A DNA stretch of 32,340 nucleotides from an uncultured Burkholderiales bacterium (GTDB taxonomy: Bacteria; Pseudomonadota; Gammaproteobacteria; Burkholderiales; Casimicrobiaceae), in assembly GCA_937944385.1 (NCBI GenBank), contig CALDYQ010000032.1, positions 1 through 32,340 of the forward strand. The letters are read 5' to 3'. The translations under genes and the position numbers were made by a program. Shown piece after piece: positions 7,307-15,893 of the stretch. The notes beneath the pieces were generated by a model. That model was not told where the DNA came from, ran no database searches, and worked only from the letters and a program-made list of their open reading frames with translations. Within the stretch, counting starts at the first letter, position 1. Each line of letters opens with the position of its first letter.

Positions 7307-9515
7307 GGTCTTCTCCCGGGCAACGCCGCAGCACGTGTACGCTGGGCCACCAACGGCGCAATTGGCGAAGCGCGCGAGCGGCGTGCGCGGCTTCGGACTC
7401 GGTAGCTGTTCTGGCAAACCGGTTTCCGTAATAGAGGGCGAGGAAGCGCTCGCAGCGCTCGGCGCAGTCCGGCCAGCGCGCGGCGGCACGGTCAAGGACG
7501 GAGCGGACGGTTTCGTGTGGCGCGATCGGCAGTCCTGCGCGGCGGAGATGCTCGCGCAGGAGATGCCACTCGCGCACGATGGGATCGCGCGGCGCCTGTG
7601 CACGCTGCGCAAGCCACCACCAGAGCGCGGCGGAGAGTGCGCCAAGGACCGAGATCGCAAGCAGCATCCAGCCGACGAGGGTGAGCGCATCCACCCGTTC
7701 CACGCCGAGCCGCTTGAGCAGGTCGCGCTGACGGTCGCGGTCGAAGCCGATCACCCACTTCGTGTAGGCGAAGTTGGCCTCCTCCCACCAGCGCTCGAGC
7801 AGTGCAGCGCCCAGGAAGCGGCCGCCGGAGATGAGCAGCCGCTCGGTTTCGGGTAGCGCATCGGCCAACGACTGCTCGATCCGGCTCGGCGCGATGGCCG
7901 CAGTGGGGTCGACGCGTCGCCAGCGCCCGTCGATCAGCACCTCCGCCCAGGCGTGGGCGTCGCTCTGCCGGACGAGCCAGTAGCCCGAGGGCTGCAGTTC
8001 GCCGCCGTGATAGCCGGTGACCACGCGCGCGGGAACGCCCGAGGCGCGCATGAGAAAAACAAAGGCGCCCGCATAGTGCTCGCAGAAGCCGCGACGACCG
8101 CGTGGGTCGAACAGGAACTCGTCGATACTGGTGAGCCGGTTCTCACGGCCATAGCGCGGCGGGTTGAGCGTGTAGAAGAACGGTTCGTTCGTGAAGTGCG
8201 CGAGCAGTGCCCGCACGCGCGCCACCGGGTCGGGATGCCGTTCGGTCAGTTCGCGCGCGAAGGCGCGAGCACGTGGGTTGCCTGAGGGATTGCCCAGCGC
8301 CAAGTCGACCTGCGGGTTGGCAGTCGCGGCCGCGGGGTAATCCGCCCGGGCGAAGGACTGGATGCGGTACTGGAGTGCGCCGTTGGGTCGGCGTGCAAGC
8401 GCAATCTGCTGCGCCTCGGTCGCGTAGGCGACGCGCTCGACGGCAGGCCCGGTGGGCAGCGCGATCGGGATCTCGAGCACCGGCAGCCAGCGCGTCTCCG
8501 CTCGGTCGAGCGTCACCACGTACTCGATCACGTCGCGCTGGTACTCCTCGGGCGTGAAGTTGACGAGTGGCGTGTTCTGTCCCGTTGTGACCTCCACACC
8601 GGAGAACGCCCGGCGCGGGTCATCGAACTCGGGCAGCGCTCGCCAGGTGACGCCATCGAACCCGCGCAGCACCGGGCCGCGCCAGTAGAGGTCCTTGCGT
8701 GTCGGCGTCCGGCCGGAAAACTCGACCCGGAGCGCCGGTTCGCGCGAGCGGATGAGTTCGGCGATCTGGCCTGGTTGCATCTCCTCAGAGAGTCCGGTCT
8801 GGGCTGCGGTCGGGGCGCTCATGCCCCAAAGCGGCGCGGTGGCGCGCGGGAAGAGGATGAAAAGGAGCGCCGCGAGCGGGATGCCGAGCAGCGTGTCCCG
8901 GGTCGATGCGAGCAGGTGCTGACCGAGGCTCATGCCGACGGCCTTGCCCCCGCTGCCTTGAGTGGCCGGCCGCTCGATCAGGCGGAGCGCGGTCACGAAG
9001 ATCACCACGACCACAGGCAGGGAGAGCGCGGCAGCGAGTCCGAGGTTCTCGAAGAAACTCGCCACATAGAGCACGAGCGCCATGCCCCAGACCACCATGA
9101 AGTCGCGCGCGCTCCGCGATTCGGCGAGCTTGAGGGGCCCAAGCACGAAGAGAAACGCCACGCCCGGGTCCCGGCCCAAGAGCCGCCCGTAGTGCTGCCA
9201 GATGAGCCCGGCGGTCACGAGCGCGATGAGGATCAGGGCGAGACGAAGCGCGGTGCGCCGTGGCAGGTCGCGGATCAAGGCGGTCACAGCCACGGCCAGG
9301 AGGCCGAGCACTGCAACCGCGATCGGCACATGCGCGACGTTAGGCACTTGCGCCGCAAACAGCGTGAGCGCCATGAAGCGGCGCGCCCGCAGGTCGGGCG
9401 GCGCGGCGAGCGAGCGCGCCGACCAGCGGACCGTGGGGTCGGAGAGCTGAGGCAGCACGCGCCGCACGCGCGTGCGGGAGGCGCCAGTGCGTGCGGGGCT
9501 AGCTTCTGAGGCCAT
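7257..9515 (-). CDS. tgpA: TgpA-type membrane transglutaminase (DUF3488-transglutaminase-like)
   Basis: 752 residues from the ATG at 9515, chosen over an upstream in-frame start because it overlaps the DUF58 stop by only 17 bases and begins MASEASPARTG. The N-terminal ~190 residues hold several transmembrane helices (DUF3488 region). A periplasmic transglutaminase core follows with the catalytic triad visible: Cys in GFCEHYAGAF (~477), His in DAHAWAEV (~520) and Asp in RVDPTAA (~535). Another membrane helix (WMLLAISVLGALSAALWWWL, ~635) precedes a DUF4129-like C-terminal segment. Homologues such as TgpA of Pseudomonas aeruginosa are inner-membrane proteins, and the moxR-DUF58-tgpA order is widely conserved. 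The substrate is unknown. The 3' end overlaps the convergent outer-membrane gene by 50 bases. Confidence 0.92.
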   Translation of the reverse strand: MASEASPARTGASRTRVRRVLPQLSDPTVRWSARSLAAPPDLRARRFMALTLFAAQVPNVAHVPIAVAVLGLLAVAVTALIRDLPRRTALRLALILIALVTAGLIWQHYGRLLGRDPGVAFLFVLGPLKLAESRSARDFMVVWGMALVLYVASFFENLGLAAALSLPVVVVIFVTALRLIERPATQGSGGKAVGMSLGQHLLASTRDTLLGIPLAALLFILFPRATAPLWGMSAPTAAQTGLSEEMQPGQIAELIRSREPALRVEFSGRTPTRKDLYWRGPVLRGFDGVTWRALPEFDDPRRAFSGVEVTTGQNTPLVNFTPEEYQRDVIEYVVTLDRAETRWLPVLEIPIALPTGPAVERVAYATEAQQIALARRPNGALQYRIQSFARADYPAAATANPQVDLALGNPSGNPRARAFARELTERHPDPVARVRALLAHFTNEPFFYTLNPPRYGRENRLTSIDEFLFDPRGRRGFCEHYAGAFVFLMRASGVPARVVTGYHGGELQPSGYWLVRQSDAHAWAEVLIDGRWRRVDPTAAIAPSRIEQSLADALPETERLLISGGRFLGAALLERWWEEANFAYTKWVIGFDRDRQRDLLKRLGVERVDALTLVGWMLLAISVLGALSAALWWWLAQRAQAPRDPIVREWHLLREHLRRAGLPIAPHETVRSVLDRAAARWPDCAERCERFLALYYGNRFARTATESEAAHAARALRQLRRWWPSVHVLRRCPGEDLTAASGAPAKPKHAHR

Positions 9516-10521
9516 CGATCGTCTCCGGCCGTGTCGGGTAAGCCGCGAGCAGGATCTCGGCGTCGCGTGCCTGCGCCGCACCGTCCGCCATCTCGAGGCT
9601 GCCGTTGGGCAGCGTCAGGCGGTAGGCCACGTTCTCGTTGCGTGCTCGCTCCACCCAGGCCGCCATGCGCGCGAGCCGGGCCTCGAGGCCGGGCAGGAGG
9701 AGCGCATTCCAGTCGAGGTGCAGCTCATTGCGGGAAGCCGCGGTGCCCGTCCGGGTGAACCACTGGCCGCTCTTGGCGACCTGCTTCCAGGCCACGCGCC
9801 GGAGCGAGTCGCCAGGGACGTACTCGCGCAGGCTGTCCGGGTCGTGGGCGACCTGGCTCACGCGGCCGGGGCTGTCGGGTGCGCCCTCGCCGTAGGGCAG
9901 GGGCGGGGGCGGCGACTCCGGAGCCGGCGCGATGAGGCCCACCCACGGAAAATGGACGTAGCTCCAGGCCCGGATCAATCCGTAGGGGGCGCGGCTTTCG
10001 AGCGTGATGCGACCGAGCGGATGCACACCGCGCGGGCAGCCGCTAAGCGCGAGATCGAGGTGACCGCTTGTGTCGGCTTCGAGATCGGTCGCTTCGCTGT
10101 GCACCCGCGCGCGCTTGCGTGGGCGGCCTTCGTGCGCGCCATTCGTGTTCACGAAGGCGCGGATGCCTTCGCGACGCCGACCGGGCGAGGCGAGCCCGAG
10201 CGCAAAGACGAGGGTTTCGCCCTCGCGGGCGAGCGGTGAGCGGCCGGGGCGGACGTTGAGCCCGGCGAGGTTGCGGTAAGTCGCGTGGAGCGCGACCTGC
10301 ATGAGCCCACCGAGCAGGAAAGCAACGAGATAGGCGAGCGCGAGCTGATAGTTCACGCCGATAAGCAGGAGCACGATCGCCACTGCGATGATGAACAGCC
10401 CCCGCCCCGACGGCAGCACGTAGATGCGGCGCTGGACGAGCGTGACCTGCTCGGCGCGCGTCGGCAGGTGGCCCGAGGCTTCGGCCCACCGCCGCCGCAG
10501 AGGGTTCAGAAGGTCAGGCAT
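9499..10521 (-). CDS. DUF58 domain protein
   Basis: 340 residues from the ATG at 10521 (MPDLLNPLRRRWAEA). The frame stays open upstream, but that stretch is the shadow of moxR. A hydrophobic hairpin at ~45-85 (GLFIIAVAIVLLLIGVNYQL, then a second helix) anchors the protein. The rest is cytoplasmic and carries the DUF58 core, including REYVPGDSLRRVAWKQVAKS (~245-265) and TRTGTA; this region is related to von Willebrand A-type folds. DUF58 proteins are usual partners of MoxR ATPases. The start is 13 bases after the moxR stop and the end overlaps tgpA, so the three form one operon. Biochemical function is unknown. Confidence 0.88.
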   Translation of the reverse strand: MPDLLNPLRRRWAEASGHLPTRAEQVTLVQRRIYVLPSGRGLFIIAVAIVLLLIGVNYQLALAYLVAFLLGGLMQVALHATYRNLAGLNVRPGRSPLAREGETLVFALGLASPGRRREGIRAFVNTNGAHEGRPRKRARVHSEATDLEADTSGHLDLALSGCPRGVHPLGRITLESRAPYGLIRAWSYVHFPWVGLIAPAPESPPPPLPYGEGAPDSPGRVSQVAHDPDSLREYVPGDSLRRVAWKQVAKSGQWFTRTGTAASRNELHLDWNALLLPGLEARLARMAAWVERARNENVAYRLTLPNGSLEMADGAAQARDAEILLAAYPTRPETIDGLRS

Positions 10522-10534
10522 GGCGCAACCCGTG

Positions 10535-11491
10535 TCACGGCGCAGGGACGCTTTCGAGCAGGCTGCGTGCGAGTTCCGCGCCTCGGCCCGGCCCATCGTG
10601 CGTACCGCCGAGACGGTGAGACACAACCGGCGACCAGACGGTCTGCACGTCTTCGGGCTCGACATGGTTGCGTTCGGCGAGCAAGGCCCAGGCCCGCGCT
10701 GCACGCAGGATCGCGAGCCCCGCCCTTGGCGAGAGCGGTCGCATCGCACCCTGGCGCGAGGCAACGAGCAGCGCCCGCACATAGGCCACGATCGGCAACG
10801 CAGTGTGCACTTGAGCCGCACGGGTTTGCAGTCGCTTGAGCTCCTCCGCCGACACGAGCGCGGAGGTCGCCTGCGCGAGGCTGCGAAGGTCGCCGCTCTG
10901 GAGCAGTTGCATCTCGGCCGCCTCGTCGGGAAAGCCAAGTGTGAGCCGCATCATGAAGCGGTCGAGCTGAGACTCGGGCAGCGGCGAGACGCCCACCTGA
11001 TCGAGCGGATTCTGGGTCGCGATCACGAAGAAGGGCGTGGGCAGATCGCGCGTCACACCGTCGACGGTGACCTTGCGCTCCTCCATCGCCTCGAGCAGCG
11101 CGCTCTGCGTTTTCGACGGGGCGCGGTTCAGTTCATCGGCCAGGAGCATCTGGCTGAACACCGGGCCGGGCACGAAGCGCATCGAGCGCGTCTCAGGCTC
11201 GAAGATCGACAGCCCGAGCAGGTCCGAGGGCAGCAGGTCGTTCGTGCACGGCAGTTTGGCGTACTCGAGCCCGAAGGCGCGCGCGAGCGCGACGGCCAGC
11301 GTGGATTTGCCGAGGCCTGGCGCATCTTCGATCAGCAGGTGACCTTCGGCGATCAGGCAGGCCACTGCGAGGCGAATGGCCTGCTTTTTGCCCAATACAA
11401 TCGAATCGAGTCGCTCGAACAGCGGATCGAGCGCGCGCACGGTGATGGCCGCGCCTCGCTCCGCGTCAGGGCTTGGGTCTCGGGTCGGCAT
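10535..11491 (-). CDS. moxR: MoxR-family AAA+ ATPase
   Basis: 318 residues from the ATG at 11491. The Walker A loop is DAPGLGKST at ~57-64 and the Walker B region is LLADELNRAP at ~115-124. The typical MoxR stretches KTQSALLEAMEER and FVIATQNPLDQ.G..PLPESQLDRF follow, with the lid domain C-terminal. MoxR proteins act as chaperone-like ATPases for assembly or activation of partner complexes, commonly with DUF58/von Willebrand A proteins. This is the first gene of the operon with the DUF58 and transglutaminase genes. Only 20 bases separate its start from the start of the divergent Rieske gene, so at least one promoter must lie inside the neighbouring coding sequence. Confidence 0.93.
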   Translation of the reverse strand: MPTRDPSPDAERGAAITVRALDPLFERLDSIVLGKKQAIRLAVACLIAEGHLLIEDAPGLGKSTLAVALARAFGLEYAKLPCTNDLLPSDLLGLSIFEPETRSMRFVPGPVFSQMLLADELNRAPSKTQSALLEAMEERKVTVDGVTRDLPTPFFVIATQNPLDQVGVSPLPESQLDRFMMRLTLGFPDEAAEMQLLQSGDLRSLAQATSALVSAEELKRLQTRAAQVHTALPIVAYVRALLVASRQGAMRPLSPRAGLAILRAARAWALLAERNHVEPEDVQTVWSPVVSHRLGGTHDGPGRGAELARSLLESVPAP

Positions 11492-11511
11492 GGCAGGACG
11501 GGAGGTGGCGG

Positions 11512-12264
11512 ATGGCGAAAAGCTGGAATCAGGCACCGAAGGGCTTTCTCGATCGAGGGGGAGAGGAGTTTGCGTGCCCACCGTCGACCGACGGAACCCG
11601 CAGGGAGTTTCTTGCAGGCTGCACGGCGTGGTTGACTTCGGCCGCAGCAGTCGCCACGGCAGCACGGTCGCAGCCGGCCGGTGCACGGGCTTCGGCGCCG
11701 CGGCTCACGCGCTTCAGCCCGGCGATCTTAGCCGACGCTCGCGGTGAGCCTCTGCGTGCGGCGCAGCTCAAGGTGCGCACGAACTACATCTTTCACTATC
11801 CCTTCGTCGCCACACCGTGCCTGCTCCTCGATCTGGGCCGCGATGTCGGTGGCGTCGGGCGTAAGCGGAGTATCGTGGCCTTCTCGGCGATCTGCTCGCA
11901 CAAGCTGGCCTATCCGGCGCGCGAGGTCAGCTTCATCCGCTTCCAGGATCGCGCCTCGACCAAGAGTGCCGCCGATCACATCCACTGCTGTGCGGATCAC
12001 TCGGTCTACGACCCGGCCCGGGGCGCGCGCGTCGTTTCGGGACCGGCACCGGACGCGCTCGCTGAGATCGTGCTCGAGCATGACGCCGGGATGGATACCC
12101 TGCGCGCCGTGGGCGTGCGTGGCGTCGACCAATTCGAGCCCTTCTTTCGCAAGTACGATTTCAAGCTGGCGATGGAACTGGGCGCGCGGGCGAAGGAGGT
12201 TGCCGGACCCTCGGTGAAGGTCGAGGAACTCACCGCGTTCTGCCGCAACATCGCGCAATGCTGA
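11512..12264 (+). CDS. Tat-exported Rieske [2Fe-2S] protein
   Basis: 250 residues. The ATG at 11512 is preferred to an upstream GTG because GGAGGT at 11501-11506 is well spaced. Residues 29-60 form a twin-arginine signal (TRREFLAGC, hydrophobic run, small residues), preceded by an unusually long ~28-residue N-tail. The Rieske ligands are visible: Cys128 and His130 in AICSHKLAYP, and Cys160 and His163 in HCCADHSVYDP. The cysteine pair that makes the disulfide in bc1-type Rieske proteins is missing from box 1, while box 2 has an adjacent extra Cys159. The C terminus ends in FCRNIAQC. No cytochrome b or oxygenase subunit is nearby, so the electron partner is unknown. Fold and export are well supported; role is not. 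Confidence 0.8.
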   Translation: MAKSWNQAPKGFLDRGGEEFACPPSTDGTRREFLAGCTAWLTSAAAVATAARSQPAGARASAPRLTRFSPAILADARGEPLRAAQLKVRTNYIFHYPFVATPCLLLDLGRDVGGVGRKRSIVAFSAICSHKLAYPAREVSFIRFQDRASTKSAADHIHCCADHSVYDPARGARVVSGPAPDALAEIVLEHDAGMDTLRAVGVRGVDQFEPFFRKYDFKLAMELGARAKEVAGPSVKVEELTAFCRNIAQC

Positions 12265-12277
12265 CAGCGCAGGACGC

Positions 12278-13066
12278 GTGACCGGACGACCCCGCTCGCG
12301 TCTACTCTGGCTGGAGCCGGGGATGCCCTTCCCGCCCGCCGGGACCGCGCACGAACATCCCAACGGGCTGCTCTGCGCCGGTCTCGAACTCACGCCCGAA
12401 CGGGTACTCGAAGCCTACCGCTGCGGCATCTTCCCATGGTTCAATGAAGGTCAGCCCGTGCTCTGGTGGAGCCCCGACCCGCGCATGGTGCTCTTTCCGG
12501 ATGAGTTCCGTCTGCACCGGAGCCTCAGGAAGACGCTCCGTCGCGGCGGCTATGTCGTCACCTGCGATCGCGCATTCGATCGCGTCATAGAGGGGTGCGC
12601 CGAGCCGCGCCCCGATCAGGACGGCACGTGGATCACCGACGAGATGCGGGCGGTCTATGGGGAACTCTACCGGCGGGGCATCGCGCACAGTGTCGAGACC
12701 TGGGTCGAGGGCGAACTGGTGGGCGGGCTCTACGGGCTCGCGCTAGGCCGCGTCTTCTTCGGGGAAAGCATGTTCGCCCGCGCGACAGATGCGTCCAAGA
12801 TTGCTTTTGCGCATCTGGTCCTGCAACTCACCCGCTGGGGCTTCGGGCTCATCGACTGCCAGCAGGAGACCGCCCATCTCGCCTCGTTTGGTGCCCGCCC
12901 GATCGCGCGTGCCGTCTTCCTCGCGCACCTCGAACGGTTGCTACACTCGACGGCAGAATTCACCGACGTGGAGGCCGCATGCAGTGCGCGGCAAGAATGG
13001 TGCTTCGACCCGGATCTCTCGGTTGCCTGGTCGAACGGCGCGCCCGGCCAGCGGGGTGAGGGATGA
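12278..13066 (+). CDS. aat: Leucyl/phenylalanyl-tRNA-protein transferase
   Basis: 262 residues, slightly longer than the ~235 of E. coli Aat. Characteristic blocks are [42 protein letters not shown] (~48-70), and [30 protein letters not shown] followed by [10 protein letters not shown]. Aat transfers Leu or Phe from tRNA to proteins with N-terminal Arg or Lys, marking them for ClpS/ClpAP. GTG at 12278 is used as start, with AGGAC just upstream; an internal ATG at 12323 is possible but would remove conserved sequence. The stop overlaps bpt by 4 bases, so the two N-degron transferases are translationally coupled. The gene follows the Rieske gene by 13 bases. Confidence 0.95.
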   Translation: MTGRPRSRLLWLEPGMPFPPAGTAHEHPNGLLCAGLELTPERVLEAYRCGIFPWFNEGQPVLWWSPDPRMVLFPDEFRLHRSLRKTLRRGGYVVTCDRAFDRVIEGCAEPRPDQDGTWITDEMRAVYGELYRRGIAHSVETWVEGELVGGLYGLALGRVFFGESMFARATDASKIAFAHLVLQLTRWGFGLIDCQQETAHLASFGARPIARAVFLAHLERLLHSTAEFTDVEAACSARQEWCFDPDLSVAWSNGAPGQRGEG

Positions 13067-13800
13067 GCAAGCCGGACGATCTCAAAAGCCCGCCCTGGCA
13101 GGCACTCCAGTTCTACGCCACCGCCCCGTATCCGTGTAGTTACCTGCCGGAGCGCACTGCCCGTTCGCAGGTGGCCACGCCATCCCACCTCATCGATGCA
13201 CAGGTCTACAGTGACCTGCTTCGGCTCGGATTCCGTCGCTCGGGCAGCTTTGTCTACCGTCCGCACTGCGAGGGTTGTCAAGCCTGCGTGCCGCTTCGGG
13301 TGCGAGTGCGGGACTTCGCGCCCAACCGTTCTCAGCGGCGCACCTGGAATCGCCTCTCGGAGCAACTCACCGCGCGCCGGGTGTCATTGACCTTCGACCC
13401 GGAGCACTACAACCTCTATCTGCGCTATCAACAGCTCCGACATGAAGGCGGCGGTATGGACCGGGATAGCCGCGAGCAGTATCGCCATTTCCTGCTCGGC
13501 AGTCATGTACACACCCTGCTCGTCGAGTTCCGCCAGAGCGCCACCCGGCAACTGGCGATGGTCGCCTTGATCGATGCGGTGGATGACGGGCTTTCGGCGG
13601 TCTACACCTTCTATGACCCGGCGCTCGCGAGCGGACTTGGCACCTTCGCCGTACTCTGGCAGATCGAGCAGGCGCGCCTTGCAGGGCTGGCCTACGTGTA
13701 CCTCGGCTACTGGATCGAAGCCAGCGCAAAGATGGCCTACAAGGCGAACTATCGCCCAGCAGAGATTCTTGACGGGGGCACCTGGCGGCTGCTCGACTGA
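13063..13800 (+). CDS. bpt: Aspartate/glutamate leucyltransferase (Bpt, ATE family)
   Basis: 245 residues. The N-terminal domain has the conserved [16 protein letters not shown] stretch and the Cys-rich [14 protein letters not shown] (~70-83). The C-terminal GNAT-like domain contains [20 protein letters not shown] and [20 protein letters not shown]. Bpt adds Leu from Leu-tRNA to N-terminal Asp or Glu, feeding the same ClpS pathway as Aat. The start ATGA overlaps the aat stop. In many betaproteobacteria aat-bpt is followed by pyrD; here a short leader and prpE follow instead. Often annotated 'arginyltransferase' by homology to eukaryotic ATE1, but the bacterial enzyme uses Leu. Confidence 0.94.
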   Translation: MSKPDDLKSPPWQALQFYATAPYPCSYLPERTARSQVATPSHLIDAQVYSDLLRLGFRRSGSFVYRPHCEGCQACVPLRVRVRDFAPNRSQRRTWNRLSEQLTARRVSLTFDPEHYNLYLRYQQLRHEGGGMDRDSREQYRHFLLGSHVHTLLVEFRQSATRQLAMVALIDAVDDGLSAVYTFYDPALASGLGTFAVLWQIEQARLAGLAYVYLGYWIEASAKMAYKANYRPAEILDGGTWRLLD

Positions 13801-13830
13801 ATCGAAGGCGCTCCGAAGCGCGGTTTCGAT
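13801..13830 (+). terminator. Stem-loop directly after bpt, possible weak terminator
   Basis: ATCGAA and TTCGAT form the outer stem and GCGCT/AGCGC the inner stem around CCGA, beginning at the base after the bpt stop. There is no T-run, so termination may be partial. Confidence 0.35.
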
Positions 13831-13863
13831 CGCGTCTGTTCAGGCGGTTGTCAGGACGGAGCG

Positions 13864-13917
13864 AATAATTGGCTTCAAACCCCGCGCAGGGAAGCCAAAA
13901 AGCAAGGAGGATCCGCC
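13864..13917 (+). promoter_or_regulatory. prpE leader: -10-like element, inverted repeat and strong ribosome-binding site
   Basis: AATAAT at 13864-13869 is a plausible -10 with no good -35. A perfect 8-bp inverted repeat (TTGGCTTC 13869-13876; GAAGCCAA 13891-13898) closes a 14-base loop. The strong Shine-Dalgarno AAGGAGG sits at 13904-13910, 7 bases before the prpE ATG. The repeat could be an operator or an mRNA hairpin. Confidence 0.4.
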
Positions 13918-15801
13918 ATGTTCTCGCACTATCAAGCTCACTATGACCGCTCGATCAAGGAGCGGGACACTTTCTGGCGTGAAGAGGCGGCGCTGATCGA
14001 CTGGCAGACCCCGTTCGGCGAGGTGTGTGACTTCTCCCGCCCCCCGTTTGCAAAGTGGTTCGTCGGCGGCCTGACCAATCTCTGTCACAACGCAGTCGAC
14101 CGGCATCTGGCGACGCGCGGGGACCAGGTCGCGCTGCATTTCATCTCGACCGAGACCGACACCGAACGCAAGTACACCTACGCCGAACTTGCAGCCGAGG
14201 TCAATCGCGCCGCGGCAATGCTGCAATCGCTCGGCGTGGGGCAGGGCGATCGGGTCTTGATCTACATGCCGATGGTCCCCGAGGCAGTCTTTGCCATGCT
14301 GGCCACGGTGCGCGTCGGCGCGATTCATTCGGTCGTGTTTGGCGGCTTCGCCTCGGCCTCGCTCGCGACCCGCATCGAGGATGCCAAACCCAAGGTCATC
14401 GTCTCTGCCGATGCTGGGATGCGCATGGGCAAGGTGGTGCCCTACAAAGGCCTGCTCGATCAGGCGATCGAGCTTTCAGCGCACAAACCCGAGAAAGTAT
14501 TGCTCTTCGACCGTGGGCTCGCGCCGATGGCGACTACCCCCGGGCGCGACATCGACTACGCGCAGTTTCGGCTGTCTCACATGACGAAGCAGGTGCCCTG
14601 CACCTGGGTCGAATCCTCGCACCCGTCCTACATCCTCTACACCTCGGGCACCACCGGCAAGCCCAAGGGCGTGCAGCGCGACACGGGGGGCTATGCGGTC
14701 GCACTCGTCTCCTCGATGCGAAAGGTGTTCGGCATGCAGCCGGGAGACACCTTTTTCTGCACGAGTGACATCGGATGGGTCGTCGGCCATAGCTACATCG
14801 TCTACGGCCCGCTACTCAACGGCAACACGACCATCATGTACGAAGGTGTGCCGCTTCGGCCGGACCCGGCGATCTGGTGGAAGATCTGCGCAGAGAATGG
14901 CGTGAAGACCATGTTCTCCTCACCGACCGCGATCCGGGTCCTGAAGAAACAGGATTCGGCGTTCATGAAGCGGCACGCGCTGCCGAAACTGAAGTACCTT
15001 TTCCTCGCCGGGGAGCCGCTCGACGAGCCCACGGCGCGCTGGGCGAGCGAGTCGCTGGGCGGCGTGGCGATCGTCGATAACTACTGGCAGACCGAGTCCG
15101 GCTGGCCGATCCTCGCAGCCCAGGTGGGCATCGAGGACACGCCGCGCAAGTTCGGCTCGCCCTCGTTCCCGGTCTACGGCTTCAATGTCAAGCTCAAGCA
15201 CGAGGCCACGGGGGCGTCGGTGGGTGCGAACGAGAAGGGGGTATTGACGATCGTTCCGCCGTTGCCGCCCGGGGCGATGTCGACGGTCTGGGGTGATGAT
15301 GATCGCTTCGTCAGGACCTACTTCGGCATGTTCCAGGATGAACTGGTCTATTCCACCTTCGACTGGGCAACGCGGGACGAAGACGGGTATTACTACATTC
15401 TCGGCCGCACCGACGATGTCATCAACGTGGCCGGGCACCGGCTGGGCACGCGCGAGATCGAGGAGGCGGTGCAGGCCAACCCGCTTGTTGCCGAGTGCGC
15501 GGTCGTCGGTGTGGCCGATCCGGTGAAGGGACAGATCCCGGTCGCCTTCGTCGTGCTCAAGGACCCCTCCAAGGCAAGCGACGAGACCAAGACCGCCATC
15601 GCCCAGACGGTCGACCGCGAGATCGGTGCGATTGCCCGTCCGGGTGCCGTGCATCTGGTCACGCTGCTGCCCAAGACCCGCTCGGGGAAACTCCTGCGCC
15701 GATCGATCCAGGCGCTTGCCGAGGGACGCGATCCGGGCGACCTGACCACGATCGAGGACCCAGCGGCGCTCGAGCAGGTGAAGGCGGCGCTCGCAAGATA
15801 A
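13918..15801 (+). CDS. prpE: Propionyl-CoA synthetase (propionate-CoA ligase)
   Basis: 627 residues, the usual PrpE length. The ACS-type N-terminal region begins at FSHYQAHYDRSIKERDTFW. The adenylation P-loop YTSGTTGKPKGVQRDTGGYA is at ~240-259, with the PrpE-style QRDTGG tail rather than the acetyl-CoA synthetase version. DNYWQTESGW is at ~390. The C-terminal lid carries the catalytic Lys in KTRSGKLLRR (~590), which is the lysine regulated by acetylation in this family. The enzyme activates propionate to propionyl-CoA via an acyl-adenylate in the cytoplasm. No prpB, prpC, prpD or prpR is next to it, so it is outside a methylcitrate operon here. Acetate or acrylate are possible side substrates. 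Confidence 0.93.
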   Translation: MFSHYQAHYDRSIKERDTFWREEAALIDWQTPFGEVCDFSRPPFAKWFVGGLTNLCHNAVDRHLATRGDQVALHFISTETDTERKYTYAELAAEVNRAAAMLQSLGVGQGDRVLIYMPMVPEAVFAMLATVRVGAIHSVVFGGFASASLATRIEDAKPKVIVSADAGMRMGKVVPYKGLLDQAIELSAHKPEKVLLFDRGLAPMATTPGRDIDYAQFRLSHMTKQVPCTWVESSHPSYILYTSGTTGKPKGVQRDTGGYAVALVSSMRKVFGMQPGDTFFCTSDIGWVVGHSYIVYGPLLNGNTTIMYEGVPLRPDPAIWWKICAENGVKTMFSSPTAIRVLKKQDSAFMKRHALPKLKYLFLAGEPLDEPTARWASESLGGVAIVDNYWQTESGWPILAAQVGIEDTPRKFGSPSFPVYGFNVKLKHEATGASVGANEKGVLTIVPPLPPGAMSTVWGDDDRFVRTYFGMFQDELVYSTFDWATRDEDGYYYILGRTDDVINVAGHRLGTREIEEAVQANPLVAECAVVGVADPVKGQIPVAFVVLKDPSKASDETKTAIAQTVDREIGAIARPGAVHLVTLLPKTRSGKLLRRSIQALAEGRDPGDLTTIEDPAALEQVKAALAR

Positions 15802-15893
15802 GGTGGGCCGAGGGCGAGCCGAGGGCGGGCAGGAACGCGGCTCGGGGCGCAGCGGCAGCGCATCGCGCGGATCATCCGGGCAAAATTCTGTCC

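Noticed and set aside
9582-10938. Longer starts for the DUF58 and transglutaminase genes
   Set aside because: The upstream extensions run through the preceding genes in another frame and are Arg/Ser-rich shadows. The short starts give normal lengths and short overlaps.
15495-15893. Extension of the dioxygenase frame 399 bases upstream
   Set aside because: It overlaps the conserved end of prpE. The ATG at 15894 gives the normal family length.
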